A stretch of DNA of 64,000 nucleotides, taken from NCBI GenBank assembly GCA_011799875.1, contig CM022300.1, forward strand, positions 113,597,201-113,661,200. The letters are read 5' to 3'. The stretch's first letter is position 1. Every line of letters begins with the position of its first letter. The notes below the pieces were generated by a model. It ran no database searches. It was not told the origin of the DNA and saw only the letters and a list, made by a program, of their open reading frames with translations. A program made the position numbers and the translations under genes. Shown piece by piece: positions 9,906 through 20,547 of this stretch. The stretch comes from Thinopyrum elongatum (taxonomy: Eukaryota; Streptophyta; Magnoliopsida; Poales; Poaceae).

Positions 9906-10621
9906 TGGCAGCTGTAATAAATGGGGGCTGGCCGGCCTGTAATCGCCATGTCTTGTCACCATGTTCATAGCGGAGGATTCCAGTGCACGCTTGAGAACAC
10001 CGCACGCGTTTCATTTGACCACGCGTGGGCTCGAAGAGGCACCAAATATATCGTTGGTGAGCCTGTTCCCATGCAACCGCATAGTTTACCGCGCAAGCTT
10101 CCCACCCGGCTAGTTTGGCCATGTGTCGGCTAGAAGAGGGACAAATTGTGGGTGTTTATTGGCAAAAAACTTTGTAAAAACGAAGTGTGTGGAATGACTT
10201 CGGTCATAAGTTTACCAATGGGTGATGAGGTCAAAGTTACACAGAAGGGTGAAGATGGACACTCGAGTGCGATAATTAATTTTGCGCTCTACAGGGCACA
10301 CGGTTGAAGAAACCAACTGTCGAGTTAGCTATACAAATCGTGTGCGATGAGGTAAACACATTCGAGAATGGTTAATAAAATCTAAGTCCATTGCATATTA
10401 AGGTCAAAATAGTGCTACCATATACGAGTCTCATATGATGCCATTTCAACGATTGTACCAAAAAAGCTCAAAATATTACAAGGTTCAAATTCTAGAGTTA
10501 TATGGCTCAAATTCGAAGATTACAAGGTTCAAACTGATATTAGAAATGAAATTCAGCTCATCAACTGCAAACGCCTGCGCTGATCCACTGAACATGGATA
10601 TAAGAGAGGTTCAAACTAATA
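9906..10621. other. Stretch with no recognised gene
   Basis: Probably the inner part of CACTA B (to about 10410) and the 3' flank of the host gene. Short duplicated words such as AAGGTTCAAA and TTCAAACT recur at 10480-10620. No coding region is supported. Confidence 0.4.
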
Positions 10622-12026
10622 TTACCACTTGTAAGGCTGGTTTCGAAACCTCATAATTTTTGCAAAGGGGTCAGCCACAGAGAAGTCATGTATGGGGTTG
10701 ACACGATGACTTCCGATTACTCTGTCATCTGAAGTTCCAAAATGAAATTCAGCTTTTTCGGAGCCTATTCCATTCTGCCGCAGCCGTCGGCGCTGATCAA
10801 CAAACCATTCATTTTTGCGAAATAAATGTAGGGCAAACCTCATTACCTTCAGCACCCTTGCTCTGACAACAAAGAACCTGGCGAATATAATCTTCGGTAA
10901 GGTCCCTTGGTAGGAGTTCAAAGTAATTTATGAGAGATGCAGATCTAGGAATTCGATGTGATTGTTATATTGTATCACATTATCCACCACCGGGCCTAAT
11001 CTTATCTGCAAAAGAAGAAAATGTGTTAGTGCCTACATGCAGTTTTAAACACTACTACATGCCTATTTGGTTTGCAGGATTTGTAAAATGCACTAACGTG
11101 CCATCTTCGATCCGACATGATTAACATGGGCATTTGATTACAATCTAGAAAAATGTAGCCTTATTCACAAGAGGTTGGAGTGGATGAAAAGTTCCCTAAG
11201 AAAACTAGTACAGATGAATCCAAAGAAGAAATGCTTATGGATTGTAACCATATGGATCAAGCAACCAATATGGTGGGGGGGGGACATGTATGTACTGAAA
11301 TCCTCCAAAAATCCTTCAAAAATCGTAGTACATTGTCATTGTAAACTTGGAAAAAGGTGTCAAAAATTGAACTCCCTTATGGTTAACATTTAACATGAAA
11401 GGAACATCACCTCGATATATAGCTTCTGCAGGCATGGAAAGCATCTCAGGAAAATGACAACTTGGTCCAGGTTGGGGCCGATAGATTCTAGTGCCAAGAC
11501 CTTCACTGTGCGCAGTTTTGGGGTCAAGCTTGTCGGAATCATTTTCTAGATGGCAGACGAACATACATCTTCAAAATTAGAAATAATGTTAATTTCTAGA
11601 AGGAGAGGTAGAAGGCGGCTGTTGTACCTGAATGGGTGTGGATCCAATAACAAGTTCGGAGTATTTGTCAGACGAGTAGCCCACCACTGTCAATTTTGGC
11701 GCAGAAATGACATTGATTCTTGTTGGACCTTCTTGATCAACTACAAGTATTCTCTATAGTGAAGGTGTGTCCTCAATGACCATACCGTGGTACACATTCT
11801 GTGATGTCTTCTTGCAGCACCAACAACACACATAAATAGTCGGGAGAGTCATGGAGGTGATGTGGAAGCTACTCAACCCATTGATCGCCTGAAGACGAAG
11901 GTACTCGAGTGCAGTACAGTTGCGGAGCAGGCGCTCCATGTCACTGTTTGGGAGGCATATGGTGATGAGCTCGAGGTGCTTCAGTCCTGGTAGAATAAGG
12001 GCGGGCGCGTCATTAAGGGGGGGGGA
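10622..12026 (-). pseudogene. Host F-box/LRR/FBD gene, 3' part (LRR to FBD)
   Basis: This is the C-terminal half of an F-box/LRR/FBD protein, the substrate-recognition type of SCF ubiquitin ligase subunit. Three exon pieces can be drawn on the minus strand: 12026-11628 (LRR; LILPGLKHLELITICL, RNCTALEYLRLQAING), 11545-11411 (KLRTVKVLALESIGPN, FLRCFPCLQKLYIE) and 11005-10622 (FBD; HIEFLDLHL, NSYQGTLPK, FARFFVVRARVLKVMRF, HDFSVADPFAK). The borders CAG/GTACAA, TAG/AAAATG, GAG/GTGATG and GCAG/ATAAG are all phase 0. In-frame stops lie at 11756-11754 and 10930-10928. The 5' part is 35 kb away at 47421-49011, separated by CACTA C inside the LRR exon. The last 3 bases, 12024-12026, are the GGA target duplication. 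The gene is non-functional. Confidence 0.85.
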
Positions 12027-12059
12027 CACTACAAAAAAAAGACACATCCGTGACATTTT
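12027..12059 (+). repeat. Left terminal inverted repeat of CACTA C
   Basis: Begins CACTACAAAAAAAAGACACA and continues TCCGTGACATT. It pairs with 47388-47420 with a few mismatches and one indel. Confidence 0.9.
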
Positions 12060-12545
12060 GGGCCGAACAATTTTTTTTCCTGACATGCTTATGACACTTC
12101 TATGACGATAATTGTGACAAAAGCACGTATCATCATAGATGTGGTGGGCTCCTACTTCTATGACAAAAAATCATGATAGAAAATGGGCTTTTCATCTTGG
12201 GCGGGCCGGGGACGCACCTGCATGACATTCTTTGGGCCGTCAATGACGGAAAAAATCATGGTAGAAGCGAGGGCGAGGAAAATTTGGGGAGTTCCCGGTT
12301 AAGGTGGGTGGTCGAGGCCGAGCGATGCACGGAGGTTTGCGCGTTTCTCTCGTACACGTACGCGCGTGTGTGCGAGGCGTTGGGCTCTAACTGAACCCAA
12401 GCGAGGCGTTCGCTTACTGAACGCGAGCGATTGCACTAGCTACGTTACTGAACCCGAGGGATCGATCCCTTGGCTGTTAACTGAACCCGAGCGATTCCTT
12501 CGCTACTGCTGCTAACTGAAGCCGATCAAACCTGGTGCCTCTTGA

Positions 12546-12940
12546 TGAACAGTGACCGTTGTTGGGGGTTGGATGAACAGGACCCCGTGATAGTGTAGAG
12601 GCCGTTGCCGCTGGATGAACAGGACCCCGTGATAGTGTAGAGGCTGTTGCCACTGGATGAAAAGGACCCCGATCGAGGAGGCCGCCACACCCGAACCGGT
12701 TGGGGGTGGATGAACAGGACCCCGTGGAGGGCTGGTTGAACAGTAGCCGGTGGAGGCTGGATGAAAAGGACCCTGTGGAGGGCTGGTTGAACAGTAGCCG
12801 ATGGAGGCTGGATGAACAGGACCCCGTGGATGAACAGTAGCTGGTGGAGGCTAGAGGAAGTCGACGGTGGATGAACAGTATCAGCTGGAGGCTGGAGGAA
12901 GTCGACGGTGGATGAACAGTAGCCTGTGGAGTCCTGTTTT
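12546..12940. repeat. Minisatellite built on GATGAACAGGACCCCGT
   Basis: The word GATGAACAGGACCCCGTG recurs with spacers such as GGAGGCTG and CAGTAGCC. Near 12589-12670 two units of 42 bp follow each other directly. It lies in the left subterminal zone of CACTA C. Confidence 0.75.
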
Positions 12941-12944
12941 GCGT

Positions 12945-13188
12945 TACGCCACACCCCTCCCGATGAACAGGACCCCGTTTCGACCGTAGGCGCTCCAACA
13001 CAAGTCCGTTACCCCCATTTTGCGGTACGCCACACCCCTCCCGATCAACAGGACCCCATTTCGACCGTAGGCACTCGAACAGAAGGCTGTCTCCTCCGTT
13101 CTGTGGTACGCCAGACCCTTCCCGATGATCAGGACCCTGTTTCAACCGTACACGGTCGAACAAAAGGCTGCTTTCCTCCGTTTTGCGG
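12945..13188. repeat. 81-bp tandem repeat, three units
   Basis: Units start at 12945, 13026 and 13107 (81, 81 and 82 bp), each opening TACGCCACACCCCTCCCGAT or a close variant and containing CAGGACCC and TTTCGACCGTA. A partial fourth unit follows. This is a subterminal array of CACTA C. Confidence 0.85.
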
Positions 13189-13628
13189 TACGCAAGACCC
13201 CGTTCCGGTTGTTCTGTCCAAGCCGGTTGGCTCCCATTGAACACGACGCATTCCGACCCAGTCTCTTGCCTCCCGATGAACAGGACGATGTTTCTCCATT
13301 CCGACCCAGTCGGTTGGCTGACGATGAATAGGATGCCGTTGCTGCCGTTCGTTGCCTCTCCATGTACATGAGCCCTGGCCATACGTATGCGCGAGTATGC
13401 GTTCGAGACCCAGCCTGTATGTACGTACGTGGCCGTATTTTTTGGCATGTGGCTGTATGTATGTGTACACAGTTTAGAAGGGACTGCCTGAACTGCTACA
13501 TCGGGGGCTCTACTACTACATGTGCCGCTGCTTGCTTGGCCACGGTTCATCGTTGCAGAGAGACCGATCGACCAGTATGTACGTACACGTCCGCGACCAG
13601 ACATACTACGTTATGTATGCTTTGACCG

Positions 13629-14275
13629 GGTGGGTCCCAGCTGTCAGGGAGGATAAGGACGCACTTCCTTCCGTGTGAAGATATAGATGGTGGGTCCGAG
13701 CTGTCAGGGGGAGGACTCATTTTTTTGCGCGCGCAATAAGGAGGCACTTCCTTGCGTGCGAAGATGTAGCTAGTGGGTCCATCTGTCAGCCTCACCGCGT
13801 ATACAACTCTTCCGATGGCTGTCGTTCGTTGACCACGTTGACCATGCCACGCGGACAGCACCCAGGCGGTGGACGACAACGAGGCCTAGGAAGGGAATGA
13901 CGCTGAGCTAGGGAAGACAAGGCAGGTGGATGCCCACACGGAGGAGAGTACGAGGGTTCACTGGTTCGGCTGCGGTGTAAGGCTGCCATCGCCGGAGAAT
14001 AACAGGGGGTGTGGGTGAGTAGAGGGAAGGCCTGGCCAGTGCTAGTATGGTCGGGCGGTGAGGCCTGCGCGGCAGCACAGCCGGCCACAGGAGGCCGGAG
14101 CAGGCGATACGGCGGGCGCAGGTTTGGGCGGCTGGAGCAAGAAGACCAGAGGTTGAAGATGCAGCTCGGCCGTTGGATTAACATCCAACGGTCACTGCAG
14201 CTAGAATCGTTTATTGACTAAGTTGACAAAGCCCTGCATACGCGTTAACTTAGTAGGCCCACAAGTTAGCCTCCA
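13629..14275. repeat. Direct repeat, copy 1 (about 650 bp)
   Basis: Matches 14460-15116 along its whole length with substitutions and small indels. Shared landmarks are GTGGGTCCCAGCTGTCAGGG, GATGCCCACACGGAG, GGTTCGGCTGCGGTGT (or TCGGCTGCGG), GCACAGCCGGCCAC and the palindrome CCGTTGGAT...ATCCAACGG. Confidence 0.85.
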
Positions 14276-14459
14276 AATCTGGTGGGTCCCAGCTAGCAAG
14301 GGAGAATCATTTTTTTTGCGCGTAATAAGGTGGCACTTCCATGCGTGTGAAGATGCTTTCTGTTTTTTTATTTCTTATTTTTTGAGTTAGAATAAAAAGA
14401 AAACAATTTAGCATCTTCCGTACAATCTATATTTTCATGAAATGGATCATAATAAAGCT

Positions 14460-15116
14460 GGTGGGTCCCAGCTGTCAGGGAGAGGAAACTTTTTATTTCC
14501 GCGTAATAAAGGAAGCACTTCCTTGCGTGCGAAGATGTAGCTGGTGCATCAAACCTGTCAGGGGGAGAAATCATTTGTTTTTGCATAATAAGGGGGCACT
14601 TGCTGCGTGCGGCCATGGGCCATGTGGGTCCCTACTGTCAGCCACTCCACGTACATGCCTCTTTCGATGGCTGTCGTTTGATGACAAAGTTGACCACGCC
14701 GCACCGAGAGAACCAACGCGGTGAACGATGGCAAGTCCAAGAAAGGGAACGACCCGGAGCCGGCGAAGACACAGAAGTGGATGCCCACACGGAGAGGAGT
14801 ACGCGGGTTCACTCGTTCGGCTGCGGTGTGAGGCTGCTGTCGCTGGAGAAGAACATGAGGTGTTGGTGAGTAGAGGAATGGCCTGGACGACGTTTGGGAG
14901 TAGGGTGGGCCGGTGAAGCCTGCGCGGCAACACAGCCGGCCACGGGAGGCGGTAGCAGGCGGTACCGCCAGCGGTGGTTTGGGCGGCTGAATCAAGAATA
15001 TCCGAGAATGAAGAAGCACTACAGCCGTTGGATGGACATCCAACGGCCACTACTGCTAGAATCGTGTGTTGACTATAAGTTGACAAAGCCTTAGTAGGCC
15101 CACAAGTGAGCATCAC
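14460..15116. repeat. Direct repeat, copy 2 (about 650 bp)
   Basis: Second copy of 13629-14275. The offset is 831 bp at the left and about 841 bp at the right. A third, very degraded copy may lie around 15838-16080 (GTGGGTCCCTACTGTCA, TTCATTGACCATGTTGAC). Confidence 0.85.
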
Positions 15117-16230
15117 ATATGTGGCAGAGAACATATAGCCCATTTGCGATTTGTAATAATGTACAACCCATTTTTGAATTCTAATGGAATTTACTACAAC
15201 CCATTTACAGTTTGTTAAAATTACAGCCCATTTTCTAGCCAGGACAACGATTAATAATTTCAACCAACTGCTCAAAACAGAATTCAACAAAAAATCCCAC
15301 ATTTTGATGGGATCCAAAATATTTTTATCCCGAAATTTCAAGTCATATTAAATATAATTTCAAAATAAATTTGTATTAGGTAAAAATCTAACGAAATATT
15401 GCGCGCGCAACAAGTAATAAAATTAAAATTTTTGAAATCCAAAAATAATATTTTTGAAACTAATTACCTGTTTGGTGCGTTTTTGTATATATTTGCAGCC
15501 CAGTTTTTATAATTACAACCCATTTATTATTTCTTAAAGCCCATTTTCTTGTTAGGCCTAATGCATCCCTCCTAGGAAAGATTTTAGCCCAGCGGGGCGG
15601 AGAATAACAAGTTGACCTGGGTTGGGTATTCCGCAAAAAAAGTATAGCTGGGCTAGCCATTTTCACATTGAAAAATTAATATCTGGGCTGGATATTTGGT
15701 CGACAACAAATAATAGCCTGGGCTAGACGGGCCACAGCCCGCCCAGTTGATACCCTGCTCGTCTGAACAACAACAAAAACATCGCTCAAGAAAAACTCTG
15801 CTCACACCTCAAAAAACAAATACTGCTCGAGTTGCTGGGTCCTAGCTATCGGCCGCTCCTTGTGCAATTCTCTCGTTTATTGACTATATAGGCTGACAAT
15901 GGTGTGGGACCGTGATGTCAGGAAACCAGGAGGAAGCCAAAAAAATATAGTTGTATATAAATAAGGAGGAACTTGCATACGTACGGCTATGGCCCTGGTG
16001 GGTCCCTACTGTCATCCTCTCCAAGTAAAGTCATCTCCTGATTCCTCATGTTCATTGACCATGTTGACAACGCTCGGCGCCACGACGAGCGCAACAACTC
16101 GAAGGATGATGGAGAGGGCCTCGCGGGCCCTACGGATAGTCTGATACAGTGCCCGCTGCTCATTCAGGAAGCCAAGATCATCGGACACCTATGAGCACCT
16201 TCGAGAGACTGAGCCGGCATGAAATGGTAA
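15117..16230. other. Stretch with no recognised gene
   Basis: Contains a scattered word CAGCCCATTT or ACAACCCATTT repeated between 15135 and 15550, AT-rich DNA, and the faint third copy of the direct repeat. No coding region is supported. Confidence 0.4.
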
Positions 16231-16511
16231 GGCCGCGCTTGGGAGCTCTGGATTGTTTCACACATGTATTAAGATACAAGTGTAATTTACTCGTCACCGA
16301 AAACAACGCGTAAAATACAGGCGTAATGAAACCGACGGCCCGAGGTCTGTAACGAAAACCGGCGAGTTACGTGTGTAATTTGAGAGACCAGTGTATATTT
16401 TACCAGTCAAAAACGACCAACCAAGCGCTTCGCCCAAGACCATCTGCTTTTATTTACAAGAGTCAGTTTTACAAGCGGTTTTGGTTGGAAAACGACGATC
16501 CAATCACGGCC
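16231..16511. mobile_element. Tourist/Harbinger-like MITE
   Basis: Both flanks carry TAA (16228-16230 and 16512-16514), a Harbinger-type target duplication. The ends are GGCCGCGCTTGG and, in reverse, GGCCGTGATTGG. Length is 281 bp and there is no coding sequence. Confidence 0.6.
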
Positions 16512-17033
16512 TAAGATGATGAGTTGGTCGGAAGATCATATGGTTTCACCTCTAACCTACCCAAGTTGTCGTATAGGCTATGAATGAAACATAAGACAAT
16601 GAACTTCTTAAGCACAGAAACAACAGAAGAGGATGATCTTCTTAAAATGCAAATCACTGGCATTAGATCAACATGCAAAACAATATGAAGCATTATTCTC
16701 AGGAGGCACGGTGAACAGCTCGTGATGCCACATGCCACAGCATTCCAAGCTCAACTTTGCAATCAAACTCACAAGGCCTGGCATTTCATAGACAACATTC
16801 AGAACAAACTCTTAAAATACCTTATTCAAGTGACTATGCATCTCATCAGAGTAAATATTTACTTCTGAACTGAACACACGAATAGGAAAAAATGATCGAC
16901 GCTGCTCACAGCAAAGGGCGTCCCATTCCAAAATATCAAATGCATGTCTTCTAGCTAACATCAATGAGCAAAAATTGACAAGGTTTTCCAATTCCAAAAT
17001 ATTAAACGAATGTCTTCTTGCTAACATCAATGA

Positions 17034-17513
17034 TTAAACTTTCACAAGCTTTTCCCATTCAAAATATGTAATGCCTATGATTGTGGAACGGGCAGGGTTT
17101 GTCATCAGTTTGCACATTGAAATGGCACATGGAGCCGGATTAACCAGCGTATCTTTTTGTGCAGTTCCACTGAAATCAAACAATGTCTTGCGTAGAATGG
17201 TGGATTCCGTATTTATATTTGCAAGGCATTGAAAACGTTGGCAGCTCCATTCAAGTAGATAGTCTGGTGGCTCAAGGTGATGACGAATGATTAGAGAACC
17301 ATTCCTCTGAACCACAAGTAAAGCAGCCATCTCTCTTTTTGTCTTTCTTCTTACCCTTCTTCTTAAAGGTAGTATTCTGCTGGACAGAGTTCTTTCCCTT
17401 GAACTTGTGGGAATTCTTCTTCCTAGAAGACGTTGGCAGCTCCATTCAAGTAGATAGTCTGGTGGCCCAAGGTGACAACGAATGATTAGAGAACCATTCG
17501 ATGTATTGTGCAT
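17034..17513 (-). CDS. Hypothetical open frame with an internal duplication
   Basis: 159 residues of unknown function. Two copies of a 23-residue segment (NGSLIIRHHLEPPDYLL...) flank a basic stretch (RRRVRRKTKRE). A third section carries LFDFSGTAQK, the translation of the recurrent motif of this region in one frame. No domain is recognised. The duplication at the DNA level (17235-17310 against 17425-17505) shows recent local copying. It is likely an exon remnant of module 1 rather than a stand-alone gene. Confidence 0.25.
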   Translation of the reverse strand: MHNTSNGSLIIRCHLGPPDYLLEWSCQRLLGRRIPTSSRERTLSSRILPLRRRVRRKTKREMAALLVVQRNGSLIIRHHLEPPDYLLEWSCQRFQCLANINTESTILRKTLFDFSGTAQKDTLVNPAPCAISMCKLMTNPARSTIIGITYFEWEKLVKV

Positions 17514-17723
17514 GATGAAGTATTATGGAGGACATGAACCATCTGAACATCTTGTGCAGTTCCACTGAAATCAAGCTGAGCATCCCTGTCTGCATAAATA
17601 CAGAAAAAGTGTGATGAATATAATAGTGGTACTAGTTGATTAAACATACGCTCACAACTATAATCATCTTCATTATCTTAACATGAAAAGATAGCAATAC
17701 AATAGCTTCAATTAAACATTTAT

Positions 17724-18065
17724 TCAAAACAATACAATAATATAAGTAGCACAACATAACAAAGCACAATCACATGGATGAAGGCCGATACTGACCTCGT
17801 TTTTTACAGCTGCGTCGGCCACTGACTTGGTCATACCTTTCCTTGTGGAGTGAATTTTGCACTCCACGTGTTGTTGAGTTTCCCATGCTCTCTGCAGACT
17901 AGTCATGTCACCAGCGTCTACTAATACTCTGTAAAGCTTCTTGATCATTCCTTGTGTAATGTAGCACAAATAGTGACTACTTCTTTCTGCAAAGTGGAAA
18001 GACCAACTGGGCCCAATAATGCAACAGTTTGCCTTAAACACATTGGCTCCTTTTGTGCAGTTCAA
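17724..18065 (-). CDS. Hypothetical open frame, 113 residues
   Basis: The frame begins next to the recurrent motif (NCTKGANVFKANCCIIG) and continues through LYRVLVDAGDMTSLQRAWE and GMTKSVADAAVKNE. No domain is recognised. It could be an exon of module 1; the segment after VKNE reads into probable intron. Confidence 0.25.
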   Translation of the reverse strand: MNCTKGANVFKANCCIIGPSWSFHFAERSSHYLCYITQGMIKKLYRVLVDAGDMTSLQRAWETQQHVECKIHSTRKGMTKSVADAAVKNEVSIGLHPCDCALLCCATYIIVLF

Positions 18066-18493
18066 CTAAAATCAAAGTCGAAATAGAACCGAGAAGAAGT
18101 TTTGATATCCCTGTATGCAACAATAGGTATAAAGGAAACAATTACTAAGAAATAACGGTTGATGACTTATACTCCCAGAAGAAAAAACATCTACCTTATC
18201 TTAATGGGAAACAAAGCAGGACAGTAGCAATTCTCAAACAGTGTGATTCATTCATATGAACTGAGACATTGTCTTAACAATACCTTGTTTCAACATGTAT
18301 AGATAACGACAAAGCAGAAAAGTACCATTCCTAAAACAATGCAACTGATTGATATTAACAGAGACATTATCTTAACAATACCTTGGTTAAACATGTAGAA
18401 AGAACTACAAAGCAGGGTAGTACCATTTGTAAAACACTGTAACTGATATATAATAACAGAGACATTATCTCAACAATGCATTTCTTAAACATG

Positions 18494-18545
18494 TACTCCC
18501 GCCGATCCCTAACAAGTGTTGCAGTTTTGAACTAAGATTCAATAG
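18494..18545. mobile_element. Half of a Stowaway-like MITE
   Basis: TACTCCCGCCGATCCCTAAC followed by a TGTTGCAGTTTTGAACTAA-like tail resembles one end of a Thalos-type Stowaway element. The opposite end is missing. Confidence 0.35.
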
Positions 18546-20547
18546 TTAATTCTGAGAGTGGCATTGCTTAATTTTACCAGTGGCATTAGATTAACAAAAA
18601 GCATAAACAGTTCCAGGGGAGAGTGGGCGCAACAGCACCATGTCCTTCCATCTACTTATAAAGGGGGTGATGCAGGGTTTGTTGTAACAAAACAGCAAGC
18701 ATCATGTCTGGGTTGGTCCCATTTTTGTTCACTTAATGGGAAAAGACAGCAATGCAATAGCTTCAGTTCAACATTTATTTAAAAATAGTACCACTACAAG
18801 TAGCACAGCATCTCAAAGCACACTGCACAATCATGTCGATGAAGGCCGGTACTGACCTTTCATGAGGCAGACAAGATCAAATATGAATCTGCCAACACGA
18901 ATAGGAAATCCAATCTCGTTTTGTGTAGTTCAACTAAATCAAGCAAAGTTGCCGGTGTGACATTTAAGTTGAACTGCACAAAACACTCTTAAAACAGAAG
19001 TGTTTTGCGTAGTGAAGCAAAAGGTCGCAATAGCAATGAGTTGAATTGATATCCCTGTTTTTAGAGGTAAAAAAAAACCAATTACTAGCCAATAAAGGAG
19101 GATGAATCGTATGGCCACAAAAAGAAGCATCTACCTTATCTTGATGGAAAACAAAGTAGGACAGTAGCATTTCTAAAACGGTTGCATTGATTCATATTAA
19201 TAGAGACATTCTCTTAAAATAACATTTGTTAAAAATGTAATTTACTTTTAACAGTGGCATTGCTTCGATTTTCCAGCGGCATTCTTAGATTAACAACAGC
19301 AAAATAGTTGTATGGGACATGGAACATGCCAGCACCATGTGCGTCCACACGTATAAATGGGTGATGCAGAGTATGTTGCCAAGCAGCATATCTGCGTTGG
19401 TCCCATATTTGTTCTCTTTGAACCTTTTTCCTATGTGAGGGCAGTATCTAGTCCTGCACAAACTACCCGACCCCCCAGTTTCTTTCCTTTTTCAACAAAG
19501 AGATCGGTTCCTTACAGATGTGTGTACTGGGTTACCCCCTTTTCACCTTTTTGACCAACAAAGCGGCTGGATAGCTAGTCTATACTACTTTCCCTCCCTC
19601 CTTTCCTCATTGAACCACGTCCTAGATTCATGCTCCACCCTCCCTTCTTTCCTCTTTGAACCAAGACCTAGATTCGACTACAGAATCAAAACAGATCCAC
19701 ATGCTAGAGCAATGACGGTTTCAAAGAAAGTTATACCTTAGGGTCGTCGGGATGTGGCTAGGCGTGTGGCGGGAGGCCGGATCTGCCCACACTAAGTACG
19801 GTAGCGAGGAAGAAGGGGTCGGAGGCCCTCCCGCACAGGCGCTGAGTGAAAGAGAACAGCGCAGCCGGCAGTGGATTGCCTCCCTCTCCGAAGGCGCTAG
19901 AGTGAACGCTGCACCTCCTCCCCTTCCCGGTGCGACGGGATCCGAACGGCTCCTTCACCAGCTATGAGGGGGGGAGAGAGAGAGACGCAGTCTTGTTTAG
20001 ATATGATGAAGAGGGTGAAAGATTGTGAATAGAGCAAATCCTAGCAAAGGAACGCTGAGCCTCCAGCGTGTATATATATATGTATGTAGTGCAGCGAGAG
20101 TGTGAAGAGTGCAAACCCTAGCGAACAAGCGCTGAGGCTCTAGCTTATATAGTACTAATATAGTGGAGTGGTTTTCTTTTTCTCTCCATAACAATCGTTT
20201 TAAATTGTGTAAGAAACGAAACTCTTTATTTAACGTAGCAGTGAAGAAAACTACGATCAAGTAACGATCCACACGTCCTGGTCGCACTTCCTGTCCTTCA
20301 CGTGCGGTACACTACACTCCGTTAGGTGAACAACTACACACACACCAAATTATCGGAAAGGTGTGAGAGTGTGTACAAATAAAGAAAAAATTCAATTATT
20401 TTGTATGTACAGTTTGCCCTCTGTCAATAATTATGGTTTGTTGTGTTAAAGTTTGACTTCAGTCAAATCTAATTTGCAGAGTAAATAAAAATGGAGGGGT
20501 ACTACCTCCATCCGGGTTTTTAGTCCACACCATATTTTTAATCAAAG

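Larger units (their letters stand above)
8222..10410 (+). mobile_element. CACTA element B, left terminus and cargo (right end unresolved)
   Basis: The terminus CACTACTGCAGGATGCTGCT at 8222 is followed by GCGACACTAC and subterminal repeats almost identical to the CACTA A end. An exonuclease pseudogene lies inside. Subterminal-like words (TGTGCGATGAGG) recur near 10340. I could not find a matching inverted terminus before the host gene exon at 11005-10622, so the right boundary is a guess and the element is probably truncated. Confidence 0.6.
16512..20290 (-). other. Minus-strand gene-like module 1 of CACTA C
   Basis: Read leftward: a TATA-rich core at 20071-20080 and again near 20145, a GC-rich leader or first exon (19960-19740) ending at the splice-like border AAG/GTATAA, then downstream blocks that each carry the motif TTTTGTGCAGTTCCACT in reverse (18919, 18051, 17551, 17154). 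Open stretches include 17034-17513 and 17724-18065. Modules 2-4 repeat the promoter and first-exon part. I do not recognise a protein family. It may be a captured host gene or an old CACTA gene, and no single open reading frame connects the parts. Confidence 0.45.

Noticed and set aside
10380..10412. AATAGTG as right terminus of CACTA B
   Set aside because: Only five bases fit; the following sequence does not match the 8222 terminus and there is no 3-bp duplication.
12945..13230. CRISPR-like regular repeats
   Set aside because: Units of 81 bp diverge along their whole length, have no constant repeat with variable spacers, and the genome is a plant.
12477..13604. 375-residue open frame on the minus strand
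   Set aside because: It runs through two minisatellites and is low in complexity; there is no domain and no codon signal.
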